DNA from: Hyphomicrobium sp.
GTDB taxonomy: Bacteria > Pseudomonadota > Alphaproteobacteria > Rhizobiales > Hyphomicrobiaceae
Direction of reading: 5' to 3'
Assembly (NCBI GenBank): GCA_030148725.1
Contig: JASBSU010000033.1
Coordinates: forward strand, 1-64,000
DNA length: 64,000 nt
Part shown: positions 51,938 to 60,967 of the stretch, in pieces
Layout: each line of letters starts with the position of its first letter
How positions within the stretch are numbered: position 1 is the stretch's first letter
Notes under the pieces: generated by a model
Database searches by the model: none
What the model saw: only the letters and a program-made list of their open reading frames with translations
What the model was told of the DNA's origin: nothing
Made by a program: the position numbers and the translations under genes

Positions 51938-52130
51938 TTGAGCTTTTCCGGAATTGCGCCAAAGACGCTGGCTTGGAAACCGTGCCCCGGTTGTTCTATA
52001 GTCATGGCGTTGTGGGAGACTGCTGCCATCTCCGAGCTGCCGCCCCGGGGGAGGAGCTTGGGCCAGCCGATGGCGGACGCCGGGCTCGACCGCATGAAAC
52101 AACTGCGCCGAAGGCGGAGGCACGGTTCGC

Positions 52131-53771
52131 ATGAGATGCCATCCGGGACGGTGGCTTTGGGGTCTCATTCCGATAGCGATGCTCGCTTGGTTAGCGGTGC
52201 AGGTCGAGCGTTCTGCCATCGAGGCGGACCTGACGCATCGCAGCGAGGTGGCGCTGGCGGCAGCCGGACACGATTGGGCCGTGGTCGCATTCGATGGGCG
52301 CGATGGCTTGCTCGCGGGGCAGCCGGCCAGCGAGCCGCAACGTCGCGAAGCGTTGGCCTTGGTGAGCGACGTCTGGGGCGTCCGCGTGGTCCGCACCCGT
52401 GGCGCCGTGTCGCCAGCCGATCCAACGCCGGTCCCAGCTCGCCCCACGTCTATTGACGATGTGCCGATAAGTCCGTCTCGCGAGCTTCGCGGCCCCGATG
52501 GGGTGTTGGGGGATCAGCAACCCGAGCCGGTCATCAGCAGTCTTGCGCCGGACGGCGGTGCGCACGCCGTCCATCACGCCGCCGTAGTGCACGGGGCGGA
52601 TGCGCCCCAAGAAACCGTGCCGGCCATCGAGGAACACGCGCACGGAGCGATTGTGGTCGCCAGCGACACGAAAGCTGCGCTTCCGAGCGTTCAGGCACGC
52701 GACGTCGAAATTGCTGCGGCCCCCGTGCCGGCGGCTGTCGTCTCCGAGAAGCCGGCCGCTGAGGCGATGACGGCGCGCGATGCCGAGGTCGCCCCATCCG
52801 CCGCCCCGCCGCTCCCGGCGAAAAAGCTCACCGGGCACACCACGCCCGAGCTTGCCCCGGCAATGGTCGAAACGACCCCGTCGGTGACGGCCGGAACCGC
52901 GGCGTCGGAGCCGACGCTGGTCACCTCTGAATCGGCAGCGGCCGAAATGGCAAAGGCCGCGGCAGCAGAGAAAGCGCCGCGCGCGGATTTGCCGGAAAAG
53001 AAACCTCCGTCCGTAACGCCTGACATCCATCAGCGTAAGTCGGAGGAGGTCGCAACCGTCACGGGAAGCCCAAGCCATTCAAATTCGCGTAAGACCGATG
53101 AGACGCCGCCCACTAAGGCCGAGCGTGCAGTCCCGGTCGCGCAAGATGCGCCAAAGACGGTTGCAAAGTCCGTCGACATTCCTGAGCGTAAACCTAATGT
53201 CCTGGCAGTAATCGAGCCGTCAAAAAGCGCTTCTGCAGCAGCAGTCGGAGACCCGGCAAAAAGCGAGTCGAAGCCGACCTCGCCCGCACCGTCTCCGCGC
53301 TTTGAGACCGCTGCGTTGCCGCCGGGCAACATCGCCGCGGACGCCGTCTGCTCGGACAACGTGAAGGCTGCCGCGCAACGTGTGGAGGTGCACTTCGCAC
53401 GCGGCGATGCACGCCTAGACAGCCCCGGAAAATCACTGCTCGACGGCCTTGCCGCCGCTCTCAAAAGTTGCCCTGAAGCGTCGCTTCGCATTGCGGGCCA
53501 TGCGGATGCCAGCGGCAAGCCAAGCCACAATCAGGTGCTTTCGCGTCATCGGGCACGCGGCGTCGCTAGCTACTTGGCCCACAAGGGCATTGACGCGAGG
53601 CGGCTGGCCGCCGTTGGGTACGGCGATAGCAGGCCCGTGGCGCCCAACGACAGCCAGGCGAACCGAGCCAGGAACCGCCGCATCGAGCTTACGGTCACGT
53701 CGCACGCGGGACCGCTGCCACCGATGCCCATACGAAAGCAGGGGACGCGCAGTGGACTATCTCATCGCTAA
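52131..53771 (+). CDS. Envelope protein with BON-like and OmpA C-terminal domains
   Basis: A 546-residue protein. A single N-terminal membrane helix (about 8-24: WGLIPIAMLAWLAVQ) is followed by a BON-like domain (about 28-95: LAAAGHDWAVVAFDGRDGLL, VWGVRVVRTRG). A long Ala/Pro/Glu-rich disordered linker (about 100-405) leads to an OmpA-type peptidoglycan-binding domain (about 410-530: VEVHFARGDARLD, LRIAGHADASGKPSHNQVLS, NRARNRRIEL). It likely spans from inner membrane to cell wall. The last 20 bases overlap the start of the next small gene. Confidence 0.87.
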   Translation: MRCHPGRWLWGLIPIAMLAWLAVQVERSAIEADLTHRSEVALAAAGHDWAVVAFDGRDGLLAGQPASEPQRREALALVSDVWGVRVVRTRGAVSPADPTPVPARPTSIDDVPISPSRELRGPDGVLGDQQPEPVISSLAPDGGAHAVHHAAVVHGADAPQETVPAIEEHAHGAIVVASDTKAALPSVQARDVEIAAAPVPAAVVSEKPAAEAMTARDAEVAPSAAPPLPAKKLTGHTTPELAPAMVETTPSVTAGTAASEPTLVTSESAAAEMAKAAAAEKAPRADLPEKKPPSVTPDIHQRKSEEVATVTGSPSHSNSRKTDETPPTKAERAVPVAQDAPKTVAKSVDIPERKPNVLAVIEPSKSASAAAVGDPAKSESKPTSPAPSPRFETAALPPGNIAADAVCSDNVKAAAQRVEVHFARGDARLDSPGKSLLDGLAAALKSCPEASLRIAGHADASGKPSHNQVLSRHRARGVASYLAHKGIDARRLAAVGYGDSRPVAPNDSQANRARNRRIELTVTSHAGPLPPMPIRKQGTRSGLSHR

Positions 53772-53850
53772 TCTTGCCTGGTACGCCGCCGCAGCATTTG
53801 TCGTCGGTGTCGTCGTTTCGTGGATCGCATGTGCCAAGGTTGAAGACTGA
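53752..53850 (+). CDS. Possible 32-residue membrane peptide
   Basis: The frame runs from GTG at 53752 (MDYLIANLAWYAAAAFVVGV) to TGA at 53848-53850. It is almost entirely one membrane helix with a short charged end (CAKVED). AGGGGA lies 7-12 bp upstream. It overlaps the OmpA-domain gene by 20 bp in another frame and precedes the helix-hairpin-helix-like gene by 45 bp, so it fits an operon of envelope proteins. No homologue was recognised, and its small size makes it uncertain. Confidence 0.45.
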   Translation: MDYLIANLAWYAAAAFVVGVVVSWIACAKVED

Positions 53851-53895
53851 CGCACGGACGTAACGTGCGCGCGTGGATTTGTGGGGAGTGGAATT

Positions 53896-55407
53896 ATGAC
53901 CGAGCTGCTTTGGCAGGCGTGGCTATTGCTCGCCGTCGCGTTTTTTCTCGGGGCAGTGCTGGCTTGCAGCCTGAAGCGGCGCTTCTATTACCGTTCGGGC
54001 GACAAGCAATCCGAACTCGCCGTGAGCGGCATCCCCCACGCACCCGCGCCCGGTGAGCCCAAGATCGAAGTGGCTGCGCGGGCGACCGCCGAGAATGAGC
54101 GCTTCAACCGAGCGATCAGCGGACAGTCTCCGGCTCCGGCCCCGGCTCCCGCTCCAACGCCCGCGGCCGTAGCGCCCGTTGCTGCGGCAGTGGCCACCGC
54201 AGCCACAGTCGCCGCTGCTCCGCCGAAGCAGGGTGATGACCTGACTCGTATTCGTGCCATCAACGCCGCCACCAAGAAACTCCTCAATGACGCCGGCGTC
54301 TGGAAGTTCGCCGAGCTTGCGGCGCTGTCGCCCGCTGCAGCCGCGGAACTCGCCGACAAGATCGGCATGCGCGGCCGCATCGAGCTCGAGAACTGGGTCG
54401 GCCAGGCGAAGGTTCTGGCCAGCGGTGGGGAGACGTACTACGCCCGCCGCATGGATCGTGGCGAGCCGGTGCCGCTGTTCAATGTGTCGCCGGCTGCCGC
54501 GCCCGCCACGAAGGCAGCGCCGCAAGTTGTGGCCTCGAGCCTGCCGCTCGCACTCGGCGACGATGGCGCGCCGGACGACCTCACCCGTATTCGCAGCATC
54601 GATAGCGCGATGCAGGGCAAGCTACGCGACCTTGGCGTTCGTCGCTTTGCGCACCTCGCAGCGCTGGGTGCACCCGATATCAAAGCTATCAACGACGCCC
54701 TGCAGCTCGGCGGCCGCATCGAGCACGAGAACTGGATAGGGCAGGCTGCCGTCCTGGCGACCGGCGGCGAGACGTACTACTCACGCCGCCGAACGGCGCC
54801 CCCGAGCGCTGCGGCTGCACCCGCGACTGCTGCCGCCGCACCGGCACCCGCTCCGGCCGCTCCGGCAGCCCCGGCACCTACCGCGGCCGCGCCCGCTGCG
54901 CCGGTCGCCGCCCCCGCACCTGCCGCGCCGGCTGCTCCCGCTGCCCCGGTCGTGGCCGTAGCGCCTCCGGCCGCACCAGCACCCGCGACGGCTGTCGACT
55001 TCAGCCCGCCAACGCCCGCCCCGGCACCGGCCCCCGCTGCGCCTGCTCCCGTCGCTACGGCTCCCGCCGCTACGGCTCCCGCCGTGTCGGCTGCTGACGT
55101 CGCCTCGCTGCGTTCGGTACGGTCCGAAGCGCTGATCGGGGAAGACGCCGCCCGCAATCCGCGCGCGCAACGCCAGAGCGATGACTTGAAGCGCATCCGC
55201 GGCATCGGCGTCTTGATCGAGAAGAAGCTCAACTCGCTGGGCATTGTGCACTACGAGCAGGTCGCTAACTGGACCGGCGCCGACATTGAGCGCATCAGCG
55301 GCATCCTCGATTTCAAGGGACGCATCGAGCGCGAGAATTGGATCGAGCAGGCGCGCATCCTCGCCACCGGCGGCCAGACGGAATTCTCGCGTCGTAATGA
55401 GGTCTGA
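53896..55407 (+). CDS. Membrane-anchored protein with three helix-hairpin-helix-like repeats
   Basis: A 503-residue protein. An N-terminal membrane helix (about 4-24: LLWQAWLLLAVAFFLGAVLA) is followed by three copies of a domain of about 75 residues, at about 110-185, 225-300 and 425-500. Each has DDL(T/K)RIR, a conserved hairpin (KLLNDAGV, KLRDLGV, KLNSLGI), GRIE.ENW(V/I).QA and GG(E/Q)T.(Y/F)(Y/S).RR. Ala/Pro linkers separate them; the last (about 302-400) is almost only Ala and Pro. The domain is the helix-hairpin-helix type seen as tails in other alphaproteobacterial proteins. GGGGAG precedes ATG 53896. The function is unknown. Confidence 0.82.
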   Translation: MTELLWQAWLLLAVAFFLGAVLACSLKRRFYYRSGDKQSELAVSGIPHAPAPGEPKIEVAARATAENERFNRAISGQSPAPAPAPAPTPAAVAPVAAAVATAATVAAAPPKQGDDLTRIRAINAATKKLLNDAGVWKFAELAALSPAAAAELADKIGMRGRIELENWVGQAKVLASGGETYYARRMDRGEPVPLFNVSPAAAPATKAAPQVVASSLPLALGDDGAPDDLTRIRSIDSAMQGKLRDLGVRRFAHLAALGAPDIKAINDALQLGGRIEHENWIGQAAVLATGGETYYSRRRTAPPSAAAAPATAAAAPAPAPAAPAAPAPTAAAPAAPVAAPAPAAPAAPAAPVVAVAPPAAPAPATAVDFSPPTPAPAPAPAAPAPVATAPAATAPAVSAADVASLRSVRSEALIGEDAARNPRAQRQSDDLKRIRGIGVLIEKKLNSLGIVHYEQVANWTGADIERISGILDFKGRIERENWIEQARILATGGQTEFSRRNEV

Positions 55408-55527
55408 CGGCGTCTCGCTGACGGACGGTTGCACTGGACCATGACCGCCGCGGACCCTATCAGTCCGCGGTGGGATGGCGATCAATGCTTCGCTGCCCTG
55501 TGATCGTGCCAAACTACGAGACGAGCG

Positions 55528-57084
55528 ATGCCGGATTCCGTTTTCACCTTCGCCGACGAGGAGGAGCGCCAGATCTGCGCGTTTCTGCGCAACCCGGCCA
55601 CCCACGGCTCCGGCGACCATCCGGTCGAGATCGTCGAGACACACATCGCGCGCGTGTTCCTGGTCGGAGACGACGCCTACAAGCTGCGTAAGCGCGTCCA
55701 CCTCCGCTTCGTCGATTTCTCGACCCTGCACGCCCGCCACGCCGCAGCCGTGCGCGAGATGGAGATCAACCGCCCGCACGCGCCGACCATCTACCTCGGT
55801 CTCGTGCCCATCGTGCGCACCGAGGACGGCAGCTTCAGCATCGGCGGCCACGGCGAGATCGTCGAATGGGCCGTGCACATGCGTCGCTTTCCGCAGGATG
55901 CCGTTCTGAGCCGGCGTGAGGAGCAGGGACCGCTCTCCGAGGAACTCGCCAAATCTCTCGCCGACATGATCGCGCGCTATCACCAGGACAGCCCGATCTC
56001 GCAAACCGCTGACGGCGCCCGCATCATGGCGCCCGTCGTCGATCAGCTGTCGAGCGCATTGTCCTACGGCTACCCGGACGTCGCGCAGCGCCTCACCGAG
56101 GCGTTCACCCGCATCACGCCGCTGCTGATCAAACGCGGAGACGCCGGTTGCGTCCGCCGCTGCCACGGTGACATGCACCTCGGCAACATCGTGCTCATCG
56201 ACGGCCATCCGATTCCGTTCGACGCGCTGGAATTCAGCGAAGCGCTCGCTACCATCGACGTTCTGTACGACCTCGCGTTCCTCTTGATGGATCTCGACGC
56301 GCGCGGCGATCGCCAGGCCGCCAACGCCGTGTTCAACGCCTATGCTGCGTTCGAGCCGATCGGAGGTGAAATCGAGGGGCTTGCGTGCCTGCCATTGTTC
56401 CTCGCCTGTCGCGCTGGTGTGCGTGCAGTCGTCGCGATGGCACGCACCGAGCAGCTGGAACCGGAGGATCAGGCGGAACTCAAAGCAGTGATCGGTCGCA
56501 ACGCGCGTCTGGCCGGCGCCTATCTCGCGCCGCCGCCTCCGGTGATGATCGCTATTGGCGGGCTATCCGGCACCGGCAAGTCGACACTCGCCGCGCTGCT
56601 GGCTCCCCACGTCGAGCCAGTGCCGGGCGCTCTGCATATCCGCAGCGACGTCGAGCGCAAGCGACTGTTCGGCGTTCCTGAGACGCAGCGCCTCGACCGC
56701 CAGCACTACCGTGTCGGCACCGCACACCGCGTCTACAGTATCGTCGAGGATAAGGCGCGGCGCGCTCTGGCCGCCGGACATGCCGTCATCGTCGATGCGG
56801 TCTTCGCCAACAGCGAGGAACGCGCCACCGTTGAAGCCATCGCACGCGACGCCGGCTGTCCATTCGTCGGCGTTTGGCTCAAGGCGCCGACCGAGACGCT
56901 CATCGCGCGCGTCGAGCATCGGCATGGCGATGCCTCAGACGCCGATCGCCGCGTCGTACGAGAGCAGCTGGGCTATGACCTCGGCGAGATGTCATGGCAC
57001 CAGATTGACGCGTCGGGGACACCCGAGCACAGCCTGGCGGAGGTCCGCAAAGTGCTGGCGAGCCTCGGCGTCATCGCCGGATAA
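55528..57084 (+). CDS. Fused aminoglycoside-phosphotransferase-like / P-loop kinase
   Basis: A 518-residue two-domain protein. Residues about 1-330 are APH-like: RRCHGDMHLGNIVLIDGHPI near 210 is the catalytic loop, with IPFDALEFSE as the metal-binding part. Residues about 338-518 are a nucleotide-kinase-like P-loop domain (IGGLSGTGKSTLAALL near 342, then HIRSDVERKRLFG and VIVDAVFANSEER). Such fusions are common in proteobacteria and the natural substrate is unknown. It is not expected to be a true resistance enzyme. It ends 25 bp before the convergent deacetylase gene. Confidence 0.87.
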   Translation: MPDSVFTFADEEERQICAFLRNPATHGSGDHPVEIVETHIARVFLVGDDAYKLRKRVHLRFVDFSTLHARHAAAVREMEINRPHAPTIYLGLVPIVRTEDGSFSIGGHGEIVEWAVHMRRFPQDAVLSRREEQGPLSEELAKSLADMIARYHQDSPISQTADGARIMAPVVDQLSSALSYGYPDVAQRLTEAFTRITPLLIKRGDAGCVRRCHGDMHLGNIVLIDGHPIPFDALEFSEALATIDVLYDLAFLLMDLDARGDRQAANAVFNAYAAFEPIGGEIEGLACLPLFLACRAGVRAVVAMARTEQLEPEDQAELKAVIGRNARLAGAYLAPPPPVMIAIGGLSGTGKSTLAALLAPHVEPVPGALHIRSDVERKRLFGVPETQRLDRQHYRVGTAHRVYSIVEDKARRALAAGHAVIVDAVFANSEERATVEAIARDAGCPFVGVWLKAPTETLIARVEHRHGDASDADRRVVREQLGYDLGEMSWHQIDASGTPEHSLAEVRKVLASLGVIAG

Positions 57085-57109
57085 GCGCGCCAAACGCCAA
57101 CTTTCAGGT

Positions 57110-58255
57110 TTACCAGCGCCCGCCGATCGCGCCGCTGAGGCTCGTGGGATCAAGATCCGGATTCTTGTGCCGCTTGCGCGCCTGCTTTTTCGCGCTGTGC
57201 GGGGCCGCTGCCGCCGGCGTGGCTACAGCGCCATCGGTGACCGCTGCCGGGGCGGCAACCGGCTGGCTCGCCGTCGCGTGCGTGCCCCCCGCGTGCACCC
57301 GTTCCTTTGCCGTCGGCTCGAGCACCGTGACCTCGGGCTCGCTCTTTGCTTCGAGCGTCGATACGGCAATTGGAGCGTAGAACGGCACGAGCTTCTTGTC
57401 GGTCGCGGCCGCCTGTTTATTGCCCTTCTTCGCTTCTGCTGCGAGGCGCTTGGCTTCGAGTTCCGCCGTCAACGCCGGCAGAGGTTCGAAGTTGGTCTTC
57501 GACCGCAGATGCACCACCTTGAACCCGCGCTTCTTCAACTCGGCAAGGATGGTGGGGATGGCTGCCGCCGTCGACGCTTTGATGTCGTGGAACAGCACGA
57601 TGCCGCCGTTGTGGTGCTCGACCTGCGCGATGGTGCGTGCAACGAGCCGCGACGGGCTGCCGATGTAGCTGTCGTTGGAAACGACGTCGACGGTGAACGC
57701 CGCGACCCCGCGCTCCTGCAGATGCGCCAGCAGCGGATTGGAATCGCTGAGACCGGGGAAGCGGAAGAACGGCGCGATCGGCTGACCGGCCGCCATCGCC
57801 ACCGCCGCAAAGCCGCGCTCGATCTGGTCCGTCGCGCGCTCGACCGACAGCGCCCTGAGATTGAGGGGATGCGACCAAGTGTGCGTGCCCATCGTATGAC
57901 CGCGCGCCATCACCTCCTTGACCATGTCGGGATAGGCCTGAGCCATCGTGCCGACATAGAAGAACGTCGCCTTGGTGCAGTATTTGTCCAGCGCCTCGAG
58001 GATTGGCTTGGTGTACTTCGGCAGCGGGCCGTCGTCGAACGTTAGCACGACTTCCTTCGGGCCGAGGAACCGCGGCTCCTTGTCGAACTTCGTGAAGCCG
58101 CCGTACAGCGGGCCCGATTTCGCGTCGATCTCGACGATGCGCGAGACGCCCAGAGCGTCCTTCGGATTAGGGCATGCTTCCTCGGCGGTCGCCGGCAGCG
58201 CACCTGTCAGCAGGGCGGCAGCGAGCGTGAGCACAAGGGTGGAACGACGGTTCAA
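57110..58255 (-). CDS. Polysaccharide deacetylase (NodB domain), secreted
   Basis: A protein of about 381 residues. A signal peptide (LNRRSTLVLTLAAALLTGALPATA) supports a TTG start at 58255 with GAGGTG upstream; another TTG at 58303 adds sixteen residues. The NodB domain (about 60-250) has VVLTFDDGPLPKYT, HTMGTHTWSHPLNL and FFRFPGLSDS, covering metal and catalytic residues, plus GGIVLFHDIKAST. A Lys/Ala-rich tail (about 255-381) is disordered. It would deacetylate an N-acetylated cell-envelope polysaccharide. A related gene lies directly upstream on the same strand. Confidence 0.9.
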   Translation of the reverse strand: MNRRSTLVLTLAAALLTGALPATAEEACPNPKDALGVSRIVEIDAKSGPLYGGFTKFDKEPRFLGPKEVVLTFDDGPLPKYTKPILEALDKYCTKATFFYVGTMAQAYPDMVKEVMARGHTMGTHTWSHPLNLRALSVERATDQIERGFAAVAMAAGQPIAPFFRFPGLSDSNPLLAHLQERGVAAFTVDVVSNDSYIGSPSRLVARTIAQVEHHNGGIVLFHDIKASTAAAIPTILAELKKRGFKVVHLRSKTNFEPLPALTAELEAKRLAAEAKKGNKQAAATDKKLVPFYAPIAVSTLEAKSEPEVTVLEPTAKERVHAGGTHATASQPVAAPAAVTDGAVATPAAAAPHSAKKQARKRHKNPDLDPTSLSGAIGGRW

Positions 58256-58325
58256 AGTACACCTCGATAGGTTCGGCGCCCATCCGGGCAGAGGGATACG
58301 CAACTGAAGCTCGTCTCGGCAGCGC

Positions 58326-59321
58326 TCACGGCGTCAGCCACTTCTTGTACCATGGCACGGTTGCCGGTTCGTTGGTAGCGGCGGCGGTGGGTGGCTGGGC
58401 CGCGCTGGTGCTGTGCATGCGCCACGGCAGGACTTCTTCCGTATCCGTCTGCGGCCAGGTCAACGAGCGCGGTGCAAGCGGAGACGCCTTGGCTGCTTCG
58501 AGTTTTTTGGAGAGCAGCTTTGCAGCGCGCGCGTCGTACTCCGGCAGTGTGTGCGCCGTCTCCTTTGGCACCATATGCACGACCTTGAACCCGCGATCCT
58601 TCAGTTCCGCAAGCAGGCTCGGCAGCGCGCGCACCGTCGAAGGCTGGATGTCGTGGAACAGGATGATGCCTTTGCGGCGTCCCGCGAGCTGCGTCAGGAC
58701 GTTCTTCTTCACCTCTTCGGGATCGCGGGTGCGGAAATCCCGCGAATCCACGTCGATCATGAAGCTGCCGATGCCGCGCTCCTTGAAGTAGGCGACGGCT
58801 GCCGTGTTCGGGCGCAGGTAAGGGAAGCGGAAGAACGGCGCCACCGGACCATCCAGCGCCGCGGCGACCACGCTGAGCCCCAGCTCGACCTCTTCTTCGG
58901 CCTTTGCAGCCGTGAGAGATGAAAGCTTGGCGTGTGACCAGGTGTGCGAGCCGATGGTGTGCCCCGCATCGGCGACTTCGCGCACCATCATCGGGTCGGC
59001 GGCGGCCATGCGGCCCACGAGGAAAAACGTCGCCTTGGTGCAATGCTGCTCGAGCGCTTTCAGAACGGCCCGCGTATGGGAGCGCGATGGACCATCGTCG
59101 AATGTCAGCACGATCTCGCCCTCAGCGAGAAAGTCGTTGCTGCCGCGTCCGAATATCGGCCCGCCGGATGTGTCGATCTCGACGATACGCGAAAGGCCGA
59201 GGACGTTAGAGCCCGTAGCGCACGGCTCGACCTGCGGGGCAGCGCGCGCGGCAGACGTCATCATGCCGCTGCACAGCAGCAGACAGAGACTTCCAACCAA
59301 TGCCGCATTCAATCGCCGCAT
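58326..59321 (-). CDS. Second polysaccharide deacetylase (NodB domain), secreted
   Basis: A protein of about 331 residues paralogous to the next gene. It has a signal peptide (MRRLNAALVGSLCLLLCSGM), IVLTFDDGPSRSHTRAVL near residue 73, GHTIGSHTWSHAKLSSL near 118, FFRFPYLRPN near 160 and GIILFHDIQPST near 220. The catalytic Asp, the two metal His and the C-terminal His are all present. ATG 59321 was chosen over GTG 59327. The 70-bp gap to the downstream paralogue suggests a two-gene unit. Confidence 0.9.
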   Translation of the reverse strand: MRRLNAALVGSLCLLLCSGMMTSAARAAPQVEPCATGSNVLGLSRIVEIDTSGGPIFGRGSNDFLAEGEIVLTFDDGPSRSHTRAVLKALEQHCTKATFFLVGRMAAADPMMVREVADAGHTIGSHTWSHAKLSSLTAAKAEEEVELGLSVVAAALDGPVAPFFRFPYLRPNTAAVAYFKERGIGSFMIDVDSRDFRTRDPEEVKKNVLTQLAGRRKGIILFHDIQPSTVRALPSLLAELKDRGFKVVHMVPKETAHTLPEYDARAAKLLSKKLEAAKASPLAPRSLTWPQTDTEEVLPWRMHSTSAAQPPTAAATNEPATVPWYKKWLTP

Positions 59322-59583
59322 CCACACTTCGCCCGCTGAAAAAAAACGCGCCGCGTCGGGTGGCGCTCTCGCGCCGCCGGTCGACTAGTAGGCCGGAACG
59401 ACTAAGAATTTCTGTAAATGTTTCCCTATCCCGGACATCTTTCACCCCGTTGTGGCATCTGCGCACCAGACTGTACGTTGCGCTGCAACGTGCTAAAGCG
59501 GGTGTCTCAATCGGCTGATGAGAAGCATCCAGCGGGCCGCGCACAGTTTCAGGCGCCCGCAGCAGTCGGAGTGCGCCCCGCAC

Positions 59584-60960
59584 ATGACCGAAACCGAGGA
59601 ACATGGCGCGCGGGAGGAGGGGACGCCTCCCTCTGCCGATCTTGTTCGCGCCGTCGAGCACGCGCTCGCCGAAGGCGATGCGGCGCACCTGCGTTCGCTC
59701 GTAGCGGACGTCAATGAGCCCGATCTCGCCGACGTCATCGAGCTGTTGTCGCCGCAAGACCGTGTCGGCCTGATCCAGGCGCTGGGCCCTGACTTCGACT
59801 TCGAAGTTCTGGCCTGGGTCGACGAAAAGGTCCGCGACCAGCTTTCCGAGGCGCTGCCGAACGACGTGCTCGCCAAGGCCGTCTCCGATCTCGACACCGA
59901 CGATGCGGCCTACCTTCTGGAAAGCCTCGAGGAGGACGACCAGAAGGAAATCCTCGATCAGCTCCCGAAGGGCGAGCGCGCCGCTCTTGAGCGCAACCTC
60001 AACTATCCGGAGGAAACGGCAGGCCGCCTCATGCAGGCGGACTTTGTCGCCGTTCCGCCGTTCTGGACCGTCGGGCAGGTCATTGATTTTGCACGCGAGA
60101 CGGAGGATCTGCCCGACACCTTCTCCGAGATCTTCGTCGTTGACCCGGGCTTCCACCTGCTCGGCAGCGTCGACATCTCGCGCCTGCTGCGATCCAAGCG
60201 CGACACCAGGATCGACCAGCTGATGGACACCGATCGCCACATCGTGTTGGCGACCGCCGACCAGGAGCAGGTCGCGCGTCAGTTCGAGCGTTATGGCCTC
60301 ATGGCCGCTCCGGTCGTCGACAAGGACGACCGCCTCGTCGGCGTCGTGACGGTCGACGACGTCGTCGAGGTAATCGAGCAGGAGGCGGACGAAGACGCCA
60401 AGCTGCTCGCCGGTGTCGGCGACGAGCGCTTGTCCGACAGCGTTCGCCAGATCGCCACGCCCCGTCTTGCATGGCTGTTCGTCAATCTTGGCACAGCCGT
60501 TCTTTCGGCGTCCGTGATCGAGATGTTCGGCGCCAGCATCCAGCAGATGGTCGCTCTCGCAGTGTTGATGCCGATGGTCGCCTCTATGGGTGGCAATGCC
60601 GGAACGCAGACGATGACCGTCAGCGTACGTGCGCTTGCTACCCGCGAACTCAACTCGACCAACATCGGCCGCGTTGCGATGCGCGAGGCCGCCGTTGGAC
60701 TAATCAACGGGTTGACCTTCGCCGTGTTTCTGTCTCTGCTGGCAGTATATCTGTTCGGTGCAGGTCAGCTTGGCTACGTGATTGCGGCAGCCATCATCAT
60801 CAACATGCTGGCGGCTGCGCTTGCTGGAATATTCATCCCGCTGGCGCTCAATCGTCTGGGGTTTGATCCTGCCGTCGCGTCCACCGTTTTCGTGACGACG
60901 GTCACGGATGTGGTTGGGTTCTTCTCGTTCCTCGGATTGGCAACGCTTTGGCTGAGGTAA
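59584..60960 (+). CDS. mgtE: Magnesium transporter MgtE
   Basis: A protein of about 458 residues with the MgtE order. An N-terminal superhelical domain (about 15-140: VADVNEPDLADVIELLSPQD) is followed by two CBS domains (about 145-270: MQADFVAVPPFWTVGQVIDF, APVVDKDDRLVGVVTVDDVV). Five membrane helices (about 300-458) contain the pore motif MVASMGGNAGTQTMTVSVRA. It takes up Mg2+, gated by Mg2+ bound to the cytoplasmic domains. ATG 59584 has GGAG 12 bases upstream; an ATG at 59518 is in frame but precedes non-conserved sequence. Confidence 0.94.
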   Translation: MTETEEHGAREEGTPPSADLVRAVEHALAEGDAAHLRSLVADVNEPDLADVIELLSPQDRVGLIQALGPDFDFEVLAWVDEKVRDQLSEALPNDVLAKAVSDLDTDDAAYLLESLEEDDQKEILDQLPKGERAALERNLNYPEETAGRLMQADFVAVPPFWTVGQVIDFARETEDLPDTFSEIFVVDPGFHLLGSVDISRLLRSKRDTRIDQLMDTDRHIVLATADQEQVARQFERYGLMAAPVVDKDDRLVGVVTVDDVVEVIEQEADEDAKLLAGVGDERLSDSVRQIATPRLAWLFVNLGTAVLSASVIEMFGASIQQMVALAVLMPMVASMGGNAGTQTMTVSVRALATRELNSTNIGRVAMREAAVGLINGLTFAVFLSLLAVYLFGAGQLGYVIAAAIIINMLAAALAGIFIPLALNRLGFDPAVASTVFVTTVTDVVGFFSFLGLATLWLR

Positions 60961-60967
60961 GGCGATC

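Noticed and set aside
54830-55090. Repetitive GC-rich stretch considered as a possible tandem-repeat or mobile sequence
   Set aside because: It is the in-frame coding sequence of an Ala/Pro linker between two HhH-like repeats.
55448-55470. CCGCGGAC/GTCCGCGG inverted repeat before the kinase-fusion gene
   Set aside because: Only 8 bp without a T-tract and in a GC-rich gap; no clear role and easily a chance palindrome.
54781-56208. A 475-codon minus-strand open frame across the Ala/Pro linker and the kinase gene
   Set aside because: It spans two plus-strand genes with recognisable domains; its Gly/Arg-rich end is the mirror of the Ala/Pro linker.
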